From NCBI RefSeq assembly GCF_932276165.1, contig NC_064007.1, positions 6,210,001-6,274,000 of the forward strand: a DNA stretch of 64,000 nucleotides, given 5' to 3'. The first letter of the stretch is position 1. The number at the start of each line of letters is the position of its first letter. The notes under the pieces were generated by a model. The model made no database searches. It was given only the letters and a program-made list of their open reading frames with translations, and had not been told where the DNA came from. The translations under genes and the position numbers were made by a program. The DNA comes from Plutella xylostella. Lineage: Eukaryota; Arthropoda; Insecta; Lepidoptera; Plutellidae. Positions 55,131 to 64,000 of this stretch are shown piece after piece.

Positions 55131-55877
55131 CTAGAAACTTGGTGTGTAGTGGTGGAAGATATGGTATACTTTTAAGTCTGTCTCCATTGCGGTAAGTTGA
55201 TAGAAGGTACGCAGTATGAATTTATTCATGTCTTTGGTCCATTTCCTGCGTGTACACTTGCTGCGAGTAGTGGGCACAGAATCTGAGACTGTAGAAGCCT
55301 CTTGCGCAACATCTACAGGCAGTATGCTGAAGGATGAAGAAAGTGTTGGGGAAGAGCGGTATGATGGATTTGTGGCTGAAGATGAATAGGGTGAGTATGG
55401 GTCCGATTCCTGATCTGATTGTTCGGCTGTAGCATATTGTTCGACGGGAGCCCGCCTGCTCAGCTCCGCGTCGCCAATGGTTCGCATGCTGTCACATCCA
55501 GCACTGGCTCCAGATGCGCCCCGGCGTCCTCCGGGAAGCGACCTTAAATTATATCTCCTAGTAGTACTGGTCCAAGTCCTAGTTTTTGTATCTGGCGCAA
55601 CACTATTACCAGTGGACTGGGTCTCTCCTATTGGTGGTGATGTTCTGCTCGTTGATCGCGTCACTCTCATAAGCGGTACGTTGCCCCCCCCAGAGTACGA
55701 GGGGCAGCCCGAGCCTCGTGGCCCGGGGCGGGATTGACCAGCGCTGTTGACGCTGGGACCCGCCTGGGGTAGCTTCGTCTCTCGTTCCGCTACCATGATG
55801 ATGATGACTATGGCTCCGTTAGCCGCTGGTAAGTATATGTCGATAAACGACGCCAGCGTCCGCCCCTCACGTGGCAC
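55131..55877 (-). pseudogene. R4-like protein N-terminus, separated by a frameshift
   Basis: Reads a Ser/Pro/Arg-rich region and then KCTRRKWTKDMNKFILRTFY, QLTAMETD, the first half of the DNA-binding-like module that repeats in the next frame. The frame changes near 55165: the other frame continues FLEKFPHMQVSRQRV into the 1207-aa ORF. The likely start is an internal Met (MVAERETKLPQ). With the frameshift the copy cannot make full-length protein. Confidence 0.7.
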
Positions 55878-55917
55878 TGGTGGTCGTGCCGGACGTGGAG
55901 TTAGATTTGTGAGGGGC

Positions 55918-55936
55918 TTATTATTATTATTATTAT
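55918..55936. repeat. TTA microsatellite at the 5' edge of the R4-like element
   Basis: A run of TTA units, matching the TTA run at 51391-51411 on the other side of the element. It is target sequence or tail. Confidence 0.8.
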
Positions 55937-56037
55937 AAACGCTTTCAAACGGAAGTTACGATTTTTTATCCACTGGCGGTGCTTGTTCTGCGTATAATAG
56001 CGCCTTAAAGGCGCAGCGAAGCTCTTGGAGGTACCTA

Positions 56038-56236
56038 GTGTAAACAAAATGGATTTTATGATTTGAATTGTATTAAATAAGTACCTAATGATCTTTTCCA
56101 TTGTAATGATCTTACTTTGTAATTTGGTCTTACATTATTATTCTGAGATCTGGGAATGACATCTGTTCTGTGATCGCCCATTGTCTATGGTTTGTCTGTG
56201 ATCAAAATAGAGGAAGTTACTTCCGGGATCCGCCAT
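56038..56236 (+). repeat. Partial LTR related to 57345-57703
   Basis: Starts TGTAAACAAAATGG and follows the 359-bp LTR for about 195 bp, with a 4-bp insertion (aagtacctaatg for aagtaatg) and one substitution (gatcaaaa for gattaaaa). It then diverges at ccgccat. An older, truncated copy. Confidence 0.85.
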
Positions 56237-57344
56237 ATGCCGCGAAAAGGGTCCACACAACTTATCCCGGAGAAAACGTTTTCGATGTTGGAATCAGGTG
56301 CACGACATTTTTATCATCCCATACAACATTTAATCCATATTTTATTTTGTATCGCTTTTGGCAACCCTACGTTCTGATAGCATTACGTCAAACACTGACG
56401 TGTTTATTGTAAACAAAAACATAACCTCAAAAACATATGATAAATCGAGGGCCGCAAATTTGAAATATTACTGATTCGAATTTGGAATTTGTACGTTATA
56501 CCTCCCTAGTTTTAAAACATTGCAACAAGAACATTCTTGGGATACAATCAAAGAAAAACATACCTAGTTAATTCCAAAGTTCAATCTATTTTCACAGCAA
56601 TCCTTTTCCACAACAAACACAACACTACATCTTAAACTCTTCACAGAAATCTGATGAACCACTGCAGCCTCAAATAATTACATTAATCACATTCCACTTT
56701 CACAATACTAACTGTTTTGAAGTAGATAATACTTAACACGAAAAACAACAAAACAATTGAACCACGAGAAAAAGGTTAAATCGGTCAGACTTGTGTAAGT
56801 TCCAAGTGTTTCTGTTTAATTATGCTAAAGTTTAAATCGGCACTGAATCACGATTATAATTATTCCTATGAACTTTCAAATTAGTTACTAGTAATATTAT
56901 TAATTAGTAGGTAAACATAAAAAAGCAGAAAGCATTTTTTTCACCCGTTGCCATATTGTTTCCAATAGAGAAAATAAACGACGATGTCAAAGACCCGTTC
57001 CCGTTTCCGACATTTTTATTTCGTCGGATTTCACAACCCAATTAAATAAACAGAAAAAATTGTTTTACGAAGTCTTTTTTTCACTGTCTATTGTTTACGT
57101 AATATTAGAGACAAGTAAAAATAAATAACGGCGTGAACTCGCGTTTCGCGGACCTTCGCGCTGAAAGTGTAGCGCGGGCTTAAAGAATAAAATATTTAAA
57201 AATGAACGGATCGGTTTCCATAGCTACGTGATTTTATAATAATAATAATAATAATAATAAAGTTCTTTATTTACAGGTAAGACCCATTAAAATACAAATA
57301 CAATAATAAAATATAGTAAAATTAAATTAAATTATACATAATAT
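56237..57344. other. Intergenic, no gene seen
   Basis: AT-rich DNA without coding signal, apart from an (ATA)n microsatellite at about 57235-57262 followed by a LINE-tail-like aaagttctttatttacag. Confidence 0.5.
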
Positions 57345-57703
57345 TGTAAACAAAATGGATTTTATGATCTGAATTGTATTAAATAAGTAATGATCTTTTC
57401 CATTGTAATGATCTTACTTTGTAATTTGGTCTTACATTATTATTCTGAGATCTGGGAATGACATCTGTTCTGTGATCGCCCATTGTCTATGGTTTGTCTG
57501 TGATTAAAATAGAGGAAGTTACTTCCGGGATCCGCCATCTTGATATGCGCGCTTGTTGTAGTTTTGCGGTCGAGCAAAACAATTATTATTATTTCTGATT
57601 AAGTGTGGAATGTTCAGGTGAAAATGTTGTAAAAGTAATAAATAAGTAAGTGGTAACAAGTGAGTTTAATATTGGTGCACCCTCCCTATCGGATTTGTCA
57701 ACA
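57345..57703. repeat. LARD-like element, left LTR (359 bp)
   Basis: TGTAAACAAAATGG ... GGATTTGTCAACA. Contains ttacttccgggatccgccat, also present in the partial copy at 56038-56236. Confidence 0.9.
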
Positions 57704-58056
57704 GTCAGAAGTGGCACGAACGGTCCTGACAAGTGAAAAGGGAAAATCTCCATAATTACTTCCATGGAAAATACCTATCTGAACGTGAGACTAGAGGTCA
57801 GTGCGTTCCAATTTTTATTAATTCGTAAATCCACAAGTGACGTGAAAGTTATGATGCCAATGCCTACCAAGTGATCGCGAAACACTGGTACTTACTGGTT
57901 GTGTTTATAATCAAGGCTTATACATTTAATTTCGGAGCATACAGTCAACTATAAGTGAACTGAACAGATTGTAAGTTACTCGTATTTGGGATTCTGGAAC
58001 ATTCCCATACGCTTCTACTCGCGGGGTCGGTGACCGCTTGGAGTAGGTATGTTCAC

Positions 58057-58130
58057 GGTGCGCGGCGGCGGCCGGCCGGGCCGGGCGGAGGCGCCGGCGG
58101 CGGCGCGGCGGCAGCCAGCCAGCCCGCCCG
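58057..58130. other. GC-rich patch inside the LARD-like element
   Basis: An almost pure G/C stretch of GGC/GCC repeats in otherwise AT-rich DNA. It resembles the 5' UTR or promoter of a host gene and may be captured sequence. No ORF is supported; a donor-like tgtgtgtaaaatg lies downstream (about 58200). Confidence 0.4.
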
Positions 58131-60365
58131 TGACTTGAGTGATCCGTGTGACCGTAGAGAGCACCAACCAAGACGTGTGCGTTTAAAAAGTGTTTGTGTG
58201 TGTAAAATGTGATGTGGTTCACGGTTCATGAATCCTGAAAATTATTTAAGAAAAAAATAGTTCATGATGTTACTTGGACTTTTCCATTATTTAATCATTT
58301 GAGTTCATTTATAAGCTGTTCATCGTTACGTGTTAGGTACACTGCGTGTTGTTTTAGGTTCTTTGTGTGTCGTGATAACGTACCTACCCATCTAGGTATT
58401 TATGGTTTAGGTTGCTAAGTATAAGCATGTAGGTATAAGTAAATATTTTAAATAGTAAATACTCGATTAATACCTACTTATACTTACATTTTACACTGTT
58501 ATCGTGTTTTAATTTAATATTCTAAATTGAGAGTTGAAAGAAAGTTGTTATAAAATATTAATTGCCTGAATTGAAGCTAGGTATGGGATCCAATAGGCGA
58601 AGCAGATCACGAGTAGGTATAACGACATGAATCAAAGCGACGCGACGTCGTAGTACCTACAAGTAGCGATAGTTTACCCTCGTTTTTATGAAAATCATTG
58701 TCAGTCGTAAGTCGTAAGTGTCGTAACGTAAGCTACTTTGAAATCAATGAAATCGTGATCGTTATTCGCTAGTACCTATTTCGTGAATTTTTGAACAATT
58801 ATTGTTTGTTAAGGCTGAATTAAATTGGGATAGATAAGGAATAACATGTGAAAGCAACAATATCTACATGCGATCTCGGATTTTATTAGTATAGTATGGT
58901 TGTGTAATTTTGATCTTTGTTGAATGATTACTTGATGAGTAAGTATTTTGTAAGTTATTATATATTCTTATGTTAGTAATAGTCTTGGAAATTTAAAGGG
59001 AATTAACGAATTAAATAAATGTCGTACTTATCTGAGTTTGATCCTAGTGATGGCTCGCCAAATATTGAAACATGTACACAGGCAATAAATAAATGAAAAA
59101 AAAAACTTGAAGTGAATGAGTGGGTAAAAAAAAATATTTATGGTGTAAGGTATACTACTTAAACAGTTCATGCTATATTGACAAAATTATTTAGATTAGA
59201 GCTAGAGAAAGCTTTGCCATGTATGGAAATCAAAATACACCTTTATTCGAAATTACAACCCTATTTTTCACAAGTAGACTTTGAAAGATACCTACATAAA
59301 TTAAAATGTAATAGTAGGGTACGGAGATATTATTGACAGTAATTTCTTCTGGATTGGAACACTAACAGGTAATAATAAAATATAAAATGGGGAGCAGTGG
59401 GAAATTAAAATAATATAAATGTTTCCATTGGGTGCATGCAAAATACTCAAATGTTGAATGCATGGTCGTGCACATGTATGTATATTGTATAATATTCAAA
59501 CATAAAAATATATAATTGTATACATACAGCAAATGTTCTATGTATATTGCATTGGATAACTTTGAGAGGTAAGTAATGCCCTTTTGACTTATATGTTTGA
59601 ATGATGGAGTGGATGCAAACCTGATTTCTTGGGAGGATCACTCCATAAGTTGATGGGCAGTAAAGTGTTATAACAAATCAAATAGAATCATTTATAATTT
59701 CCAAGATAAATTGTTTATTTACTGAATACAGTACATGCACAAGTTACACGGGATGATAACATAAAAAAAAAAACACTGTAGGCACTTATTAGAACTAAAG
59801 AAAGAAACATTTATTTGACACACTGAACAATAAAATAGAAGAAGAAACATGTATTATAATAATTATAGTGGACAGACAGGACTGACTTGGTGAGTGAGGG
59901 GGAAGCCTCCGCCAAACACAAACCTGTGTGTGAAGTAAATGCGTAAAAGTGTGTCGTGTGTTACGGAATAAAAGTGTGATATTATTGTGATATGATACCA
60001 AAAGTTTACTGATTGAGGAGGGGAGAAAGAAATCAGCGATTAAAAGGGAATAATTTTGGGTTATTGATTTGTATTTGCTTGTGATTTGTTTTATTGAATT
60101 GTGCGCTACTAACGTTCAAGGGAATCAAAATGGTTTTCTGATTTATGAATATTATTGGTGTATTTATTATTCAGTGATTGCAGGTGATTGGTTTTCTCTA
60201 AAGTTGCCATGGATAGCGGCTCTTAAGGCCTTGCCCTTAAGTTGATGGATTTATGTCTGATGTTATTATTAAAGTTCTGGCTATGTGTGATTTACAGTTT
60301 GCTACAGCTGGGTGTGCAATAGTTGACTGAATCTTTTGTTGTAGAAATAATTGTAATTGTTGTTA
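58131..60365. other. LARD-like internal region, non-coding
   Basis: AT-rich, no domain-bearing ORF on either strand. Segment 58714-58790 recurs at 63924-64000. Confidence 0.4.
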
Positions 60366-60580
60366 CAGCCCGAGTGCAGTGGCGTTACCAGCCCATTGGC
60401 GTTACCAGCCCCTGTGGCGTTACCAGCCCCAGTGGCGTTACTAGCCCTGTGGCGTTACCAGCCCCAGTGGCGTGACTAGCCCCTGTGGCGTGATTATTAT
60501 AGCCTAAGTGGCGTGACTAGCCCAAGTGGCGTGATTATATAGCCCTAAGTGGCGTAAATAGCCCCCTGTGGCGTGACCAG
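60366..60580. repeat. Minisatellite, unit near gtggcgttaccagcccc
   Basis: Eleven copies of a 16-22-bp unit built on tggcgt(t/g)a. The first five read tggcgttacc/t and the later ones mostly tggcgtgac/t, so the array drifts along its length. It separates the AT-rich and GC-rich parts of the LARD-like internal region. Confidence 0.85.
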
Positions 60581-61276
60581 TTTTGAATGTATCACTAGAA
60601 AACTGTTGTGTGAATATAAGAATATGAATGTAAAGAAATTGGCTATGCAGATTATTCGTTAAGATGTTTATTACTTATTAAGTATTGTTGATTTGATACT
60701 ATGAAACTATGAGAAACAAAATGATTTAATATACATGATAGCGCGGGAAGCTCTTACTGAGGTGCGCGGAATGAGAGGCGCGCGGGAACCCTCACGCGCG
60801 GAGGAGACGTCTGCGGAGGCGGGCCGTGTCGCGGATGCGGCTGCGGGGCTGCTCAGCGGAGGTGCGTGGAGGAGGCACTCGCGGTGCGCGCCGCGGCATG
60901 GTTGCGGTAGCCCGTGGTGGGCGGCGCGGCAACACGACTGTGCGGAGGCTCGAGCCGGGCGGTGCGCGCGGCGTGACAGAAGCAGCAGCACCGGCAGTTG
61001 CCCAGGCACTAGGTGGCTGAGCTGGTGCCGGTGCGGCGCGTCGACATCTGGCCATGCTAACAGGCAGCGTGTGCGGAAGAGGTCGCCTCTTCACGAGGGG
61101 CACTTGCTGGCAGGTTTGCCCAGGCCGAATACGGTGCTGGTCAGAGCAAGTTTTTAATAATTATTTTGTTTATTTTTATTATTTTACAATTTTAGCTATG
61201 ATCTTTTAGTTTTACCTGCTATGTTACACTTTATTTATAGTTTTATTTTGGTTTATATTGTTTTAGGTTTTTGTTC

Positions 61277-61300
61277 AGAGGGGAGGAATGTTATGTTATG
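61277..61300 (+). other. Polypurine-tract-like sequence followed by TGTTATG
   Basis: agaggggagga followed directly by a tgttatgttatg, as at a polypurine tract/3' LTR start. It is 660 bp upstream of the actual right LTR, so it may mark the relic of another LTR element inside this one. Confidence 0.3.
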
Positions 61301-61953
61301 AAATGGACGTTTGTAAAACAAGAATTCTTTAATTATCATTAACCTAACAAATATGTTATGGTTATTAGCGTATTAATATTTTAGTAAAATAGTTTGTTTA
61401 TTTTGTCTGTTCTTAGTTTTGTCAGAATTACTCAGAATATAAATGGGTGAATGTTATTAAAAGTGAGGGTATAAATGCCTTATTTGTAAGCATCTTACTT
61501 AAGTAGTATACACACGAGGACGTGTGTTAGATCAGAATTGGCCGAATGTTAACATGATGATGAGGTAGTTATTATTATTTGTTTATTAACTGTTGAGATT
61601 AAAGAAAAATTGGTTAGTAATTTAAAAGACTTTAAAACGTAAATTATCTTTTAAACATTAATTGTATTAAATAAAAAATTGGTTGCCAAGAATTAATTTT
61701 GTTATCTTTTGAGATATTCATAAAATTGTTATGTTTGGTAATGTGATATATGGACTTACTTATACAAATTTCAGTATTATTGTGATGGTAATGTTTGATT
61801 GTAATTATTGACTTAGAATGAGATTTTAGTAAGTGTTGAGTACTTGATGTCACAATAGGTCATAAATGGCTAAATGTTAAATTAATTAAATTAACTGTAT
61901 TTTATATTTTACTTATACACGCGAGGACGCGTGCGAGGTCAGAATTGGCCGAA

Positions 61954-62312
61954 TGTAAACAAAATGGATTTTATGATCTGAATTGTATTAAATAAGTAAT
62001 GATCTTTTCCATTGTAATGATCTTACTTTGTAATTTGGTCTTACATTATTATTCTGAGATCTGGGAATGACATCTGTTCTGTGATCGCCCATTGTCTATG
62101 GTTTGTCTGTGATTAAAATAGAGGAAGTTACTTCCGGGATCCGCCATCTTGATATGCGCGCTTGTTGTAGTTTTGCGGTCGAGCAAAACAATTATTATTA
62201 TTTCTGATTAAGTGTGGAATGTTCAGGTGAAAATGTTGTAAAAGTAATAAATAAGTAAGTGGTAACAAGTGAGTTTAATATTGGTGCACCCTCCCTATCG
62301 GATTTGTCAACA
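61954..62312. repeat. LARD-like element, right LTR (359 bp)
   Basis: Looks identical to 57345-57703. The preceding ~37 bp (cgaggacgcgtg ... cagaattggccgaa) also occur, diverged, at about 61515-61547, followed there by tgttaac. Confidence 0.9.
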
Positions 62313-62367
62313 ATATGTTGCCTATGATAACTAATCTATAAAGCTAAGATCAGTTAAAATTTGCCAA

Positions 62368-63695
62368 TTTGCAGGTTGAACCTGAAGGAATTCAGCTGCA
62401 ACTGATAGTTCATATGAAAGGTATTATTAATACCTAGAAACGGTTTTCAGCAATTTCAGATTAAATGACTTTTGGTGAATATTCAAGGGAAAGATCAGAA
62501 AATAAAAGCTAGCAGCCCAAGATTAACATTTTGTATGGGGGCACCAAGATGCCATAGATCTGCCAGCATCTCACCTAATTTATTATGTGTGTTGACTCAT
62601 AAGAAAACACTGATAGAAGTTTCATAAACATTGAAACGGTATAGCAGGTGTCCAGGAGCCACTTTCTGACAGATTTTGGGTGAAAAGTACTCAATATTTC
62701 ATTAATATTCCAGTTTGCAGGTGGAACCTGAAGAAATTCAGCTGCAACTGATAGTTCATATAAAAGTTATTATTAATACCTAGAAACGGTTTTCAGCAAT
62801 TTCAGATTAAATGACTTTTGGTGAGTATTCAAGGGAAAGATCAGAAAATAAAAGTTAGCAGCCCAAGATTAACATCTTGAACACCTGCTATACCGTTTCA
62901 ATGTTGATGAAATTTCTGTCAGTGTTTTCTTATGAAACAACACACATTATGAACCAGATGAGATGCTGGCAGGTCTATGGCATCTTGGTGCCCCCATACA
63001 AAATGTTAATGTTGGGCTGCTAACTTTTATTTTCTGATCTTTCCCTTGAATATTAAGCAAAAGTCATTTAATCTGAAATTGCTGAAAACCGTTTCTAGGT
63101 ATTAATAATAACTTTCATATGAACTATCAGTTGCAGCTGAATTCCTTCAGGTTCCACCTGCAAACTTGAATATTCGTGAAATATTGTCAATTTTTCGACC
63201 AAAATCTGTCAGAAAGTGGCTCCTGGACACCTGCTATACCGTTTCAATGTTGATGAAACTTCTGACAGTGTTTTCTAATGAGTCAACACACATATTAAAC
63301 CAGGTGAGATGCTGGCAGGTCTATGGCATCTTGGTGCCCTAGTACAAAATGTTAATCTTGGGCTGCTAACTTTTATTTTCTGATCTTTCCCTTGAATATT
63401 CACCAAAAGTCATTTAATCTGAATGTACTGAAAACCGTTTCTAGTTATTAATAATACCTTTCATATGAACTATCATTTGCAGCTGAATTCCCTCAGGTTC
63501 CACCTGCAAACTTGAATGTTCGTGAAATATTGTCAATTTTTCACCCAAAATCTGTCAGAAAGTGGCTCCTGGACACCTGTATACCGTTTCAATGTTGATG
63601 AAACTTCTGTCAGTGTTTTCGAATGAGTCAACACAGATAATAAACCAGGTGAGATGCGGGCAGGTCTATGGCATCTTGGTGCCCCCATACAAAAT
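62368..63695. repeat. Palindromic array of a ~346-bp satellite
   Basis: About 1.45 units read forward (first at 62373, second at 62719), then the array flips at about 62877 and about 2.4 units read in reverse (starts near 62881, 63228, 63573). Landmarks are ttcagctgcaactgatagtt, gaaacggtatagcaggtgt and atgccatagaYctgccagc, or their complements. Units differ by scattered substitutions. No ORF. Transcripts would fold into long hairpins. Confidence 0.9.
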
Positions 63696-63923
63696 ATCCA
63701 CTAACCATCAAGGGCGTCAGTAAGTAAACGTCGTATTTTTTTGTATTTTTATTTATTTTAGAACATAGTATAGTGTTTATATGAATACTTAACATTATTA
63801 TTCCAATGTTTTTGGGGCTTTTTACGTGTTCTAATTGATAAAGTATTCAATGACTGAAGTGACCATCTTAATTTGGTCGGCTATTCAAAGGCTGCTAACT
63901 TTAGGCTGCTAACTTCACACACC

Positions 63924-64000
63924 TGTAAGTGTCGTAACGTAAGCTACTTTGAAATCAATGAAATCGTGATCGTTATTCGCCAGTACCTATTTCGTGAATT
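63924..64000. repeat. Second copy of LARD internal sequence (58714-58790)
   Basis: 77 bp, from gtaagtgtcgtaacgtaagc to the window end, match with one difference (gccagtacc for gctagtacc). The match is cut off by the end of the window, so the full length is unknown. Confidence 0.9.

Larger units (their letters stand above)
51412..55917 (-). mobile_element. R4/Dong-like non-LTR retrotransposon between TTA repeats
   Basis: The single long coding region carries a central RT and a C-terminal zinc motif plus restriction-like endonuclease, the layout of R4-clade elements. TTA repeats flank both sides (51391-51411 and 55918-55936). Dong of Bombyx mori is known to sit in TAA repeats, so the landing site fits. 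The left TTA run is the tail of the preceding LINE, so this element inserted into it. One frameshift near the N-terminus. Exact ends within the repeat are ambiguous. Confidence 0.85.
57345..62312. mobile_element. Non-coding LTR element (LARD-like), 4,968 bp
   Basis: Two 359-bp direct repeats (57345-57703, 61954-62312) start TG, end CA and look identical by eye. They are flanked by atat (57341-57344, 62313-62316). The 4,250-bp internal region has no gag-pol. It has GC-rich patches (58057-58130, 60730-61130), a minisatellite (60366-60580) and a stretch (58714 on) that recurs at 63924. The bases after the left LTR (gtcagaagtgg) might be part of a tRNA-Leu primer site, but the usual TGG is absent. 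Orientation is not settled. Confidence 0.75.

Noticed and set aside
57926..58222. 98-codon minus ORF across the GC-rich patch
   Set aside because: The Arg/Ala/Pro-rich centre is simple GC-repeat translation; the flanks are AT-rich with no motif.
60735..61157. 140-codon ORF in the GC-rich part of the LARD-like element
   Set aside because: Composition is Arg/Ala/Ser-rich, as any frame through GC-rich DNA would be. ORFs of similar length exist on the opposite strand and no domain is recognisable.

Overview
This is eukaryotic, AT-rich, intron-bearing DNA, most likely from a moth or butterfly. The evidence is the type of repeats: RTE-type LINE 3' ends with a GATGAT tail, a tRNA-derived SINE whose body recurs next to RTE fragments, BEL/Pao and Ty3/gypsy elements, an R4/Dong-like element sitting between TTA repeats, and a pogo/Tigger-like transposon. 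The species cannot be named from the sequence. Almost all of the window is nested mobile DNA. The only host gene that reads through is a chymotrypsin-like serine protease homologue on the minus strand (49482-47803, five exons, 358 codons) with a hydrophobic C-terminal tail.

Layout. (1) 1-7390: a broken, inverted paralogue of that protease gene, split by a BEL/Pao element (202-6366) that has lost its reverse transcriptase. (2) 7390-8356: a MITE, a SINE remnant, an RTE 3' fragment and a possible signal-peptide exon. (3) 8435-25277: a Ty3/gypsy element with identical 294-bp LTRs and a 4-bp target duplication, holding an intact EN-RT LINE (about 8738-12117), a CR1-like LINE (about 16205-21130), a MITE and tandem repeats. 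(4) 25410-45340: a pogo/Tigger-like DNA transposon whose exon is split by a 17.3-kb element (26044-43375). That element has two 4,917-bp, apparently identical terminal direct repeats (TG...CA), a GTAT duplication and no recognisable genes. (5) 45345-49482: the second protease copy and its flank, with a fold-back element and a truncated LINE inserted. (6) 49620-55936: a truncated RT-only LINE whose TTA tail was the landing site of an R4/Dong-like element with a restriction-like endonuclease. (7) 56038-62312: a partial LTR, then a non-coding LTR element (359-bp LTRs, 4.25-kb internal region with GC-rich patches and a minisatellite). (8) 62368-63695: a ~346-bp satellite arranged as a palindrome. 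(9) 63924-64000: a second copy of sequence from inside the element in (7).

How the parts relate. Four LTR elements here have LTR pairs that look identical by eye, yet none carries a complete open gag-pol. They appear to be recently mobilised non-autonomous copies. The two inverted protease copies act as each other's empty site: copy 2 lacks the BEL insertion, and copy 1 lacks the fold-back element. The most unusual item is the giant-LTR element. The most useful host-gene item is the duplicated protease homologue, which seems to have lost the catalytic histidine.
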